DNA of 33,104 nt, from positions 1 through 33,104 of the forward strand of contig CAJURI010000024.1 of assembly GCA_910588795.1 (NCBI GenBank). Direction: 5' to 3'. Shown here one piece after another: positions 1 to 7,974 of this stretch. The translations under genes and the position numbers were made by a program. This stretch comes from an uncultured Duncaniella sp. (lineage in GTDB: Bacteria; Bacteroidota; Bacteroidia; Bacteroidales; Muribaculaceae). Each line of letters starts with the position of its first letter. Positions within the stretch are counted from its first letter, which is position 1. The notes beneath the pieces are model-generated. The model had not been told where the DNA came from and did not search any database. It saw nothing but the letters and a program-made list of their open reading frames with translations.

Positions 1-51
1 TCGTCTAATCAGGCGAGGCGACTCTTTATAGCTTTTGCTTTCGCTGAATAG
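1..51 (+). CDS. Possible 3' end of an upstream gene (partial)
   Basis: Frame 1 is open from the first base to a TAG at 49-51 and encodes 16 residues ending in FAFAE; the other two plus frames hit stops early. The stop lies 18 bp before the rdrA start, which is compatible with an operon. RADAR loci are known to carry optional small membrane accessory genes (SLATT or Csx27-type), so this could be the tail of one. Sixteen residues are too few to identify anything, and the frame may be open by chance. Confidence 0.3.
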   Translation, partial: SSNQARRLFIAFAFAE

Positions 52-69
52 TTACAATACCTTAAGAAT

Positions 70-2661
70 ATGGCTGATAAAAGGACAATAATTATAGATT
101 TAGACAATAGTCTGTATGCTCATAGATTCGAAAGTGAACAACAGATACATCAGGATGATTTGGACAAGACAATAGGCATTATACGTAATCAGCTACGACA
201 GATTGATGTTCAAGACAATCAGGATATTTTCTTGACCCATATTTATCGGACAATCGGTGTATTTGGTGACAGGGGCTCCGGCAAAACATCTTTTATGATA
301 AGTCTCCTGAACAAGTGTAAGGAAGAATTGCAAGAAGTGGAAGTGTTGAGAATGATCGATCCCACCCTCGTAGAACACAAGAAACCTATTGGCCTTTGTG
401 TCATATCGATGATACAACAGAAAGTTGAACGGGTTTTGCGTTCAAAAGAATGTTCAACGGCAGGGATCGCATATGAACAGAGAAGGAGATGGGATAATAT
501 GATGGCCCTGATTTCGAAGGGCATATTCGTCTTCGATAAGGTGGGTAAGGACTATGACAATTCATTATGGCAGGACGAGGCTTACGTGATGCATACCGGA
601 TTGGCTAAGGTTAATGACGCGAATGAATTTGAGAACAATCTGAGGAAAATGATAAGAACGGCGTTAGAAATTATCGACAAGAAAGCGTTCGTTTTGGCAT
701 TTGATGATATTGATGTGGATGTTGAACAGGGATGGAATGTACTTGAATCATTGAGAAGATATTTATCAGATACCCGGATTATCTCAATTGTCAGCGGCAA
801 CATCAAGCTTTACGGCTCATTGGTTAGGTATGAACTGTGCAAAAATATTAAAATGTCAGATGGTATTGCACGTGAATTGATGGCCAATGAATTGGAAAGT
901 CAATACATGCTAAAACTGCTGAATCCCTCTAACAGAATAAATCTGCTTTCTCTGAGTCAGCTTTTACTCAATCCAGGAAACACCGTAAATGTAAAAACGA
1001 AAAATGGCGTCAATGAGCTGGCAGAGCAATACCGAAATATTCTCAGAGCTTTTGGAATTATCGATATCCCTTCGCAAAACACATTTAAGGATTTTCTTCT
1101 ATCCATGTCTTTACGGTCGCAGATCCATTTTCTGAAGGATGCGTGCATAGAAAACAGGAGCAATCCGCCATTGGATGTATTCACTTCAAGGCTCTATGCT
1201 TATGGCATTGATGTAGAAGCATTAAGCGCAAACATTCAGATGATGAATATAGTGCTGTTGGAATATCTGAACATGAATACGAAGCTTCCAGATTGTTACC
1301 TGTTGATGCCCTCGCTGCCAGATAAGGACATGAACAGCAACTTTATGGCTATGACCTTACTGGAGTGTTGGCATTTGAGGACAAATCCGTTCCTCGTATT
1401 TGACTATATGCTGCGGATCGGGTATATACGAAACGTCACATTACCTTTGGAATGGGGCGATTTGGTGGTAAAACTCTGCAAATACGCAGGATGGAACCAG
1501 CTGATGTCATTGAAAAACAACATTGGATTGACTATGGCATACGTGGCCGGCAAAGAATTGGGAAGCATGAAAGAACACATATCCTTGTTCGCTATGATGG
1601 AAAAATCGAAAAAAGCGAAGGATACGCAAATGAATGCCTTAGACAATGTGTTGAAAGAGGAAGGTGATCCTTTCGTCAGATTGATGGCCATGTTCCCATT
1701 CATACGTATCACTCACAGCAATAACAATGAGAGCAGAAGCTATTATTCTGTGATGGCTCTGTTGGCGGTGGTCGGTGATTTGATGAGATGCGATAATACA
1801 GAAGAGATGATAGGGCGCATAAACGACTTGAAACTGTTCCGCGGCTATCAGATGCCTCAAGATGAAGACTACTATGGAGAGGACGGAATAATAGGCGGCG
1901 ATGATTTCGGTGTTGAGACCGGGCAGGACGAGATTTCCACATTGGCAGAAATGATGTGTAAATGGAAAGAAGCCTATCATGACTGCATGCTTCCTCCATA
2001 CGCCTTAGGCAGAATATTGACACGCCTGTACACCTCATTATCAAATGTAGCTGTGAGCTCTGTCGGCCAGATGATGAGTGTCATGGTGGCAAACTTCTTC
2101 AACGCCAGCCTGATTGAAGAAACAAGAGTGAGAATTCGGGCTTCTGAACAACAAGGCGAGATTAATAATAACAATCTGAGATCGGACACAAGGTTCTTTA
2201 AGGACAACTTAGGGAAGATAGATCTCGTGAATAGGCTGGTCTTCACCAAATGGATTATGTCCTGCCCCATGCTAAATTGTTTCCTTGATAAAGAGACATA
2301 TGACAAGGTGCAGGAGCTTGTAGCTGATGACCTCAAGACTCACAGACCTCCAGTGTATGAACTGCTGTGTAAAATAAACAGTAAAGACGATGACGAGAGC
2401 AGACCATCATTTTCAGGTGAGAAAACGAAAGGATGGATAGAATCGACAGATATTCTACGGCAGAATGGAATAGACGACAACACTATACAGGAAAAGATTA
2501 TTGATGAAGAAAATATTGACAATGTGGTCGATTTTATCAAATCAACAAATCTTTTCGACAATGTCTATAGAAGTTCCGTTGAGTCGTTTAAGCAAAACTA
2601 CCAACGAGAGAGGGCTGATGCGGAAGTTGTCGCTCCGGAGATTGAAGAGGTACATGAATAA
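70..2661 (+). CDS. rdrA: RADAR anti-phage system ATPase RdrA
   Basis: This 863-residue protein has a Walker A motif GDRGSGKT at residues 66-73 and a Walker B strand FVLAFDD at about 207-213, followed by a helical region with no recognisable motifs. RADAR RdrA proteins are ATPases of about this size that assemble into rings and act with the deaminase RdrB to stop phage infection. The assignment rests on the P-loop near the N terminus, the length, and above all the gene 8 bp downstream, which encodes a divergent adenosine deaminase of RdrB size. No arginine finger was identified by eye. The start ATG follows an A-rich stretch typical of Bacteroidota. Base composition is more AT-rich than the genes after 7975, which fits acquisition by transfer. 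An unrelated KAP or STAND-like ATPase is the main alternative, but the pairing makes RdrA much more likely. Confidence 0.86.
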   Translation: MADKRTIIIDLDNSLYAHRFESEQQIHQDDLDKTIGIIRNQLRQIDVQDNQDIFLTHIYRTIGVFGDRGSGKTSFMISLLNKCKEELQEVEVLRMIDPTLVEHKKPIGLCVISMIQQKVERVLRSKECSTAGIAYEQRRRWDNMMALISKGIFVFDKVGKDYDNSLWQDEAYVMHTGLAKVNDANEFENNLRKMIRTALEIIDKKAFVLAFDDIDVDVEQGWNVLESLRRYLSDTRIISIVSGNIKLYGSLVRYELCKNIKMSDGIARELMANELESQYMLKLLNPSNRINLLSLSQLLLNPGNTVNVKTKNGVNELAEQYRNILRAFGIIDIPSQNTFKDFLLSMSLRSQIHFLKDACIENRSNPPLDVFTSRLYAYGIDVEALSANIQMMNIVLLEYLNMNTKLPDCYLLMPSLPDKDMNSNFMAMTLLECWHLRTNPFLVFDYMLRIGYIRNVTLPLEWGDLVVKLCKYAGWNQLMSLKNNIGLTMAYVAGKELGSMKEHISLFAMMEKSKKAKDTQMNALDNVLKEEGDPFVRLMAMFPFIRITHSNNNESRSYYSVMALLAVVGDLMRCDNTEEMIGRINDLKLFRGYQMPQDEDYYGEDGIIGGDDFGVETGQDEISTLAEMMCKWKEAYHDCMLPPYALGRILTRLYTSLSNVAVSSVGQMMSVMVANFFNASLIEETRVRIRASEQQGEINNNNLRSDTRFFKDNLGKIDLVNRLVFTKWIMSCPMLNCFLDKETYDKVQELVADDLKTHRPPVYELLCKINSKDDDESRPSFSGEKTKGWIESTDILRQNGIDDNTIQEKIIDEENIDNVVDFIKSTNLFDNVYRSSVESFKQNYQRERADAEVVAPEIEEVHE

Positions 2662-2669
2662 CTCAAGAC

Positions 2670-4970
2670 ATGAAAAATGATTCTTATCTCCGGTTTCTGC
2701 TTTCAGACAATTGCTCTCTGAGGAAATACTATAGAGAACGGTCGGCTGTCAGTCTGCATGACGTGCGACGATCAATGTTGTTGAAAGTTCGGGAGCAGGG
2801 ATATTCTGTCCCTGATCATTACTACCGTTTAGGAATAGAATACTCGTTCTCGGATGTTGATGAACTGAGCAGACTGTTCACTACAGGGCTTCCCAAACTG
2901 GCAGACGAGTATCTTGAAATACATGAAGGTCAGGTGTTCGTGAAGGGAGAACGGATGAACGATTGGCAGTTGCTTCTGCCGCAGATACCTCCTCTGCTGT
3001 TGGTCACGATGAAAATATGGAAAGATTCAGGGCCAATTGTCAGTGATATTGTTGACTATGCCTATCGCGATATGCTGCCCTCAGTAAAACGCACAGCGAT
3101 ACCTTCTGCATTTCTTCCGGAAATGCAGACACTAAAGGAAGAGATTAATGGGTTTGATGATTTGCATATCCATCTGAACGGTGCGGTAGAAACTGATTTG
3201 GCATGGTATGACTTCTTGCGCCATCCCGAGGTGGTATATCAGGAAATAAGTAGGGCCTGTCGCAATGACAAGGTTAAAGAGCAGCTTGGACAACTGACAG
3301 ACATATCTGACCCGATAGAGTTCTACCATCTCTTTTGTATCGCCGGGAGAATTCGGGAATGGCTTTTCCAAAAGGTAACAAACGGAAATGATATATTTGA
3401 TTTTGGCTCTTTTGAGAATCTCCTGTCGGGACTTGTCAAAATAAAAGAGACCTTTAAGGAACACCCCGTCAAACCGATCCTGGGGGATGGTGCTTCGCCA
3501 TTAATTCTGGAAGGTCTGCTCTATGTGAAGATTTTGGATTATTTGTCCGCGCGGCCTCACGATGAAGCCGTTGCCGGAGCGTTTCATTACTATTTGCTCA
3601 TATTAGGCATATGCAACAGACTGTTGGTGCAGCAGACTGATGCATTCGGTTTTGAGCAGTTCCAGAAATATACCTCCAATAATTTCAGGGAATTCAGTGA
3701 ACGTACTTATCCACAGCGTTTCATGCAACTGGCCGGAAATGACCTACATAACATCCGTCATATCGAAGGCAGGTTCTCTCCCAAGACATCCGTGGATGAC
3801 AATACAGCTATTATCAAAAAGATCGTAGACGGCTGTATTTTTTTGGACCAAAATAAAAGGGACTCCAAAATCTCGTTATCGTTGATTGCCCATTTCATCA
3901 AAAGAAGTGAACATCATAAAGGCAACTTCAGATTCTCCGGATTGCGTAACGATCTCGACAAAAGGACTGATGCACTGATAGCCCTGAGGAACACCAACAG
4001 TTCTTATGCCAAAATGGTGACAGGTGTTGATGCGGCAGCCAGTGAGTTTGATACACCTCCGGAAGTGTTTGCCCCGTCATTCCGCAGACTAAGAAAACAT
4101 GGCCTGAGCCATTACACTTATCATGCAGGAGAAGATTTCTTTCATATATTGAGCGGACTACGTGCAATATATGAGGCTATAGAATTTCTGGATATGCGGG
4201 CCGGAGACCGAATCGGTCATGCGACAGCTGCCGGTGTGGATGTAAGAATATGGAAACAGAATGTGGGCGACCGTCTATGGATGCGTATTGAAGATTATCT
4301 GGACGACCTTGTCTTCGCCTATCATCTGATAACAAAAATGAAAGAAAGGGAATTGGAACCTTTTCTTCCCGGGATAGCACTTCGGATTGAGAAATATGCA
4401 TCCAGAATTTATCCTGTCAAATATAGTGTGAGTGAGTTAATCGAAGCTTGGCTCCTGAGGAAGGAGCGTCCCGAATCGTTGTTAAGCAGCAATAATCCAA
4501 ACATTCCCAAACAAATCTGTCTATATTATCATTCAAAGGAGGGACGAGAAAAAGGAAAAGAAATACGTGCTTTCGACGTTTACGATCTTTTTGGAGAAAA
4601 AGAACTGGTATGCTTTCAAAAACTAATCTTGAAAGTGATGCATCAAAAACAGATTGTTATTGAAACATTACCCACGAGCAACGTCATCATCGGTCATCAT
4701 CATGATTTTTCCACCTATCATCTTTACAATTGGTATAGGTGGAGCAAAGAAGACATAATGGTACCGGCGATAGTCGTAGGCACGGATGATGCAGGTATCT
4801 TTGCTACCAATATCTACAATGAATATTGCCACATTTACTGTATGCTCGTCTTTGACAAGGGCTTAAGCCCCTACGAGGCAATGGAGTATATCGAACGTCT
4901 GGTCCATAATGCAAAAGTATATGCATTCCACACAACTAATCCATCAAAAAATATGATCAATGATCATTGA
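2670..4970 (+). CDS. rdrB: RADAR anti-phage system adenosine deaminase RdrB
   Basis: This is a 766-residue adenosine deaminase-superfamily protein, about twice the length of housekeeping adenosine deaminases, as expected for RdrB. The zinc and catalytic motifs are all present: HIHLNG with H166 and H168, YHAGED with H485 and catalytic E488, RIGHAT with H517, and TDDAG with D706 and D707. A late TSNV segment resembles the conserved region before the last motif. The long N-terminal part before H166 and the insert between H168 and H485 are RdrB-like rather than Add-like. RdrB deaminates adenosine in nucleotides or RNA to inosine inside a very large RdrA-RdrB assembly; which substrate matters in vivo is debated in the literature. 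The gene starts 8 bp after the rdrA stop, so the two are almost certainly co-transcribed. A 14-bp perfect palindrome at 4957-4970 spans the stop codon. Confidence 0.9.
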   Translation: MKNDSYLRFLLSDNCSLRKYYRERSAVSLHDVRRSMLLKVREQGYSVPDHYYRLGIEYSFSDVDELSRLFTTGLPKLADEYLEIHEGQVFVKGERMNDWQLLLPQIPPLLLVTMKIWKDSGPIVSDIVDYAYRDMLPSVKRTAIPSAFLPEMQTLKEEINGFDDLHIHLNGAVETDLAWYDFLRHPEVVYQEISRACRNDKVKEQLGQLTDISDPIEFYHLFCIAGRIREWLFQKVTNGNDIFDFGSFENLLSGLVKIKETFKEHPVKPILGDGASPLILEGLLYVKILDYLSARPHDEAVAGAFHYYLLILGICNRLLVQQTDAFGFEQFQKYTSNNFREFSERTYPQRFMQLAGNDLHNIRHIEGRFSPKTSVDDNTAIIKKIVDGCIFLDQNKRDSKISLSLIAHFIKRSEHHKGNFRFSGLRNDLDKRTDALIALRNTNSSYAKMVTGVDAAASEFDTPPEVFAPSFRRLRKHGLSHYTYHAGEDFFHILSGLRAIYEAIEFLDMRAGDRIGHATAAGVDVRIWKQNVGDRLWMRIEDYLDDLVFAYHLITKMKERELEPFLPGIALRIEKYASRIYPVKYSVSELIEAWLLRKERPESLLSSNNPNIPKQICLYYHSKEGREKGKEIRAFDVYDLFGEKELVCFQKLILKVMHQKQIVIETLPTSNVIIGHHHDFSTYHLYNWYRWSKEDIMVPAIVVGTDDAGIFATNIYNEYCHIYCMLVFDKGLSPYEAMEYIERLVHNAKVYAFHTTNPSKNMINDH

Positions 4971-5050
4971 CAATATAAAGATGTCTATTCCTGTATGGGT
5001 AATATCATGACTTTTTTTCGTTCTTTAACATCCATTTCAATTTAAATCCG

Positions 5051-5058
5051 TATCTTTG
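5051..5058 (+). promoter_or_regulatory. Bacteroidota -7 promoter box for the glycosyltransferase genes
   Basis: TATCTTTG matches the TAnnTTTG -7 consensus and lies 17 bp before the ATG at 5076, in the 105-bp gap after rdrB. The -33 box is weak: no clean TTTG lies 19-21 bp upstream. It suggests the sugar genes are transcribed independently of rdrAB. Confidence 0.6.
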
Positions 5059-5075
5059 CATCAAAAAAAATCCGG

Positions 5076-6158
5076 ATGACCATACTCTACGATTTCCAGA
5101 CTTTCCTTAACCAGCGTTTCGGAGGTATATCCCGATACTTTGCCGAACTTATGACTCGTCTGCCTGATGGTTTCAGGTTTAAGAATCCGGTTATGCTGTC
5201 GTCTAATGTGTACCTATCATCAGTCCCCGGAATGAGGATGGCTTGTATGAGTGTCCCGCATTTTCTTAAGCGCGGCAGGAAAGCATATAAGATAAATAGA
5301 TTCCTTTCACGAAGGGCTCTTGATGGAGGTAAGTATGATGTGTTTCATCCAACATACTATGATCCTTACTTCCTGAAAAATGTTAAGCGTCCGTATGTGA
5401 TGACCGTTTACGACATGATCCATGAGCGGTTTCCGGAGATGTTTCCAGAACAGGACCATACCAGTGAACTAAAGCGTATTACGGTCACTCAGGCTGATAA
5501 AATCATAGCCATAAGCCATTGGACTAAAAAGGATCTTATCGAGATTTACGGTATGCCTGAAGACAAGATTGAGGTCATACATCTCGGCCAAAGTATAGAT
5601 CCCACTAAAGAGGAGCCCGTGGAGGGTCTGCCCGAATCATACATATTATTTGTGGGTAATCGTGGAGCGTATAAGAATTTTGAACGGTTTGCCCAAGCAT
5701 TCGCCAGGATACACCGCAATCACCCGGAGATAAAAATGGTATGTACAGGAGGCCTTTTTTCTGAGTCAGAGATGGCATTTTTGAAGGATCTGTCCATTGA
5801 TTCGTGTATCCATCATTACTTTGTTTCGGAGGCTCAGCTTGTTTATCTTTATCGGCATGCACTATGTTTTGTCTTTCCGTCACTGTATGAGGGATTCGGG
5901 ATTCCGATTCTTGAAGCGTATGCAGCTGACTGTCCTTTGGTTCTCAGCAATACAAGTTGTTTCCCTGAAGTGGCACATGACGGTGGAGTTTATTTTGACC
6001 CGTATGATGTTGACAGTATCACGGAAGCCATCGAACGTGTTGTCACGGATGCTCATCTAAGGTCAGAATTGGTAAATAAAGGCAGAAAAGTTCTTGACAT
6101 GTATTCTTGGGATAAAATGGCTATTGAAACAGCTAAAGTTTATGAAAGCTTAAAATAG
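5076..6158 (+). CDS. Glycosyltransferase family 4 (GT-B fold)
   Basis: This 360-residue enzyme has GT4 features: an N-terminal half with a GGISRYF segment, a central FVGN strand that begins the C-terminal Rossmann domain, and an EGFGIPILEA motif that provides the E-x7-E pair binding the nucleotide-sugar donor. Such retaining enzymes add a hexose or mannose to a lipid-linked or polysaccharide acceptor at the cytoplasmic face of the membrane. It is the first of three sugar genes in the same direction (18 to 27 bp or less between them), followed by a nucleotide-sugar SDR and a GT2 enzyme, so a role in O-antigen or capsule assembly is likely. Neither the donor nor the acceptor can be read from the sequence. 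A TAnnTTTG box lies just upstream. Confidence 0.92.
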   Translation: MTILYDFQTFLNQRFGGISRYFAELMTRLPDGFRFKNPVMLSSNVYLSSVPGMRMACMSVPHFLKRGRKAYKINRFLSRRALDGGKYDVFHPTYYDPYFLKNVKRPYVMTVYDMIHERFPEMFPEQDHTSELKRITVTQADKIIAISHWTKKDLIEIYGMPEDKIEVIHLGQSIDPTKEEPVEGLPESYILFVGNRGAYKNFERFAQAFARIHRNHPEIKMVCTGGLFSESEMAFLKDLSIDSCIHHYFVSEAQLVYLYRHALCFVFPSLYEGFGIPILEAYAADCPLVLSNTSCFPEVAHDGGVYFDPYDVDSITEAIERVVTDAHLRSELVNKGRKVLDMYSWDKMAIETAKVYESLK

Positions 6159-6185
6159 TTTATTGCTAAAAAACTATTGTTCCAT

Positions 6186-7154
6186 ATGGATAAATTTCTT
6201 ATAACCGGATGCTCCGGCTTTGTAGCACGGCATTTTTTGGATTATCTTGAGGATAATAAGATAAAATGCGAGGTGCTTGGCCTTGATCTTGACGTATTTC
6301 AGGCTCATCGCAATTTTAAGTATGTCGACATGAGAAGTGAGTGTGTCGATCTACTGAAAAAGGAGGAAATAGAGCGGGTTATATTTGACTTTCAGCCTAA
6401 ATATATACTTCATCTTGCATCGTTCAGCTCTGTTGCATTCAGTTGGAAGAATCCGACTATAAGTTTCAAGAATAATGTCAACATATTTCTCAATCTTCTT
6501 GAAGTAATAAGGGAGTATGGGCTTAACACACGGGTTCTTTCGATTGGTTCATCTGAGGAATACGGCAATGTGCTTCCAGAGGAGACACCTCTTACCGAGC
6601 AATCTCCATTGCGCCCATTGTCACCTTATGCTGTTGCAAGGGTGGCTCAGGAGATGCTGTCAAAGCTTTATGCCGATTCATTTGGGATTGATATTGTGAT
6701 CACGCGTTCGTTCAATCATATCGGGCCCGGCCAAAGAGATGTGTTTGTAGTACCGTCATTTATACGTAAGATGCTCGATGCCAAGCTTGCAGGGCAGGCT
6801 GATATGACTATGCTGACAGGCAATCTTGATATTGTGAGGGATTTTCTTGATGTGAGGGACGTGGTAAAGGCTTACTATCTGCTTTTGAAAAAAGGCAAGA
6901 AAGGGGAAGTTTACAACATCTGTTCCGGCAATCCCACTAAGCTTCAGGAGATAATATCTATAGCAAGCGATATTATTGATATTAATGTACACACTGAGAT
7001 ATCGGCATCGCTTGTCCGGCCAAACGATAACCCTTTGATTTTAGGTGACAACAGCAAATTGAAAAGCCATACAGGCTGGTCAGCTGAATATACTTTGAAA
7101 CGAAGCATAGAAGACATAATTGAGTATTGGCGAAATATACTTTCAGAGGATTGA
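6186..7154 (+). CDS. NAD(P)-dependent SDR: GDP-mannose 4,6-dehydratase / GDP-6-deoxy-hexulose reductase-like
   Basis: This extended short-chain dehydrogenase/reductase has 322 residues when started at the ATG at 6186; an in-frame TTG at 6177 is possible but less likely. The NAD(P)-binding motif is TGCSGF at residues 7-12, and the catalytic Ser lies in GSSEEYG. The SPYAVAR segment (Y148 to R152) occupies the place of the usual Y-x3-K. NHIGPGQ and the surrounding sequence resemble GDP-mannose dehydratase and Rmd-type reductases that make GDP-rhamnose, GDP-fucose or related deoxysugars. It lies between two glycosyltransferase genes, so it probably supplies an activated sugar for the same polysaccharide. 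The Arg in place of the catalytic Lys was checked at the DNA level (agg at 6639-6641). The precise reaction is uncertain. Confidence 0.88.
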   Translation: MDKFLITGCSGFVARHFLDYLEDNKIKCEVLGLDLDVFQAHRNFKYVDMRSECVDLLKKEEIERVIFDFQPKYILHLASFSSVAFSWKNPTISFKNNVNIFLNLLEVIREYGLNTRVLSIGSSEEYGNVLPEETPLTEQSPLRPLSPYAVARVAQEMLSKLYADSFGIDIVITRSFNHIGPGQRDVFVVPSFIRKMLDAKLAGQADMTMLTGNLDIVRDFLDVRDVVKAYYLLLKKGKKGEVYNICSGNPTKLQEIISIASDIIDINVHTEISASLVRPNDNPLILGDNSKLKSHTGWSAEYTLKRSIEDIIEYWRNILSED

Positions 7155-7156
7155 TT

Positions 7157-7954
7157 ATGCCTGGTGAGAATAATAAGGTTACGGTTGTGACCGTATGCTA
7201 TAATGCTGCAACAATAATTGAAGATACAATTCTTTCAGTCCTTTCACAGAATTATGACGCAATGGAGTATATCGTCATTGACGGCGGATCCTCTGACGGG
7301 ACTGTAGATATAATAAAGAAGTATTCCGACAGGATCTCTTATTGGGTTTCAGAGCCCGACGGAGGCATATATTACGCAATGAACAAGGCTGTAGAGCATG
7401 CTACCGGAGATTACGTCAATTTCATGAATGCCGGAGATACATTTTTTGATTCAAATGTACTTAAAGAAGTATTCCACGGCAGGTCATATACAGAAGATGT
7501 GATATATGGAAGCAATCTGTGCCGTTATAGCGGAGGATATAAGTCGCATCATCCGGCTGGATTTGAGGTCTTAGATAAGGCTATGCCGTTTTGCCATCAG
7601 AGTTCATTCACTCGCACAGATGTTTTGCGGAGCTATCCGTTTGATACTGATTACAGACGTGTGGCAGACTATGTTTTTTTTCGCCGTCTGTATAAGCGCG
7701 GCGGATCGTTCAGGCGTGTAAATAAGTACATCTGTGTGTATGATGAGTATGGCATTTCATCGAATATAACCCTTGACTATTATTTTGAACTATGCAGGGC
7801 TTTTGGATGGAAAGCAAGCATGAAAGAATATCTGATGTACTGTATATTTAAGAGAATGAAAAGTCTCCGTTACAGCAAAATCAGATTTCTGATCTCATCC
7901 TATCAGAAACCTGAAAAATATCAGTTACATCCAAATGGATTCAAACAGATGTGA
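7157..7954 (+). CDS. Glycosyltransferase family 2 (WcaE/WcaA-like)
   Basis: This 265-residue inverting GT-A enzyme has the GT2 N-terminal strand VVTVCYN, the nucleotide-binding VIDGGSSDGT segment, a GGIYYAMNKA stretch and a DxD-like NAGD motif at residues 91-94. The last two resemble colanic-acid-type GT2 enzymes. The ATG at 7157 was chosen over an upstream in-frame TTG at 7127 because it lies 2 bp after the stop of the preceding gene and is preceded by AGAGGA at 7145-7150. It closes the three-gene sugar cluster and is the last gene of the AT-rich part of the window. It probably adds one residue to a surface polysaccharide repeat; donor and acceptor are unknown. Confidence 0.92.
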   Translation: MPGENNKVTVVTVCYNAATIIEDTILSVLSQNYDAMEYIVIDGGSSDGTVDIIKKYSDRISYWVSEPDGGIYYAMNKAVEHATGDYVNFMNAGDTFFDSNVLKEVFHGRSYTEDVIYGSNLCRYSGGYKSHHPAGFEVLDKAMPFCHQSSFTRTDVLRSYPFDTDYRRVADYVFFRRLYKRGGSFRRVNKYICVYDEYGISSNITLDYYFELCRAFGWKASMKEYLMYCIFKRMKSLRYSKIRFLISSYQKPEKYQLHPNGFKQM

Positions 7955-7974
7955 TTTAATGAATCGACAATATT

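Noticed and set aside
4957..4970. 14-bp palindrome at the rdrB stop as a terminator
   Set aside because: There is no loop and no T-run, and the arms are 7 bp of mostly A/T; it is too weak to call a terminator.
6177..6185. TTG start adding three residues to the SDR
   Set aside because: The ATG at 6186 begins directly before the NAD(P)-binding strand and gives a normal N terminus.
7127..7156. TTG start of the GT2 gene inside the SDR gene
   Set aside because: The ATG at 7157 has an AGAGGA site upstream and matches the family N terminus; the extra ten residues do not.
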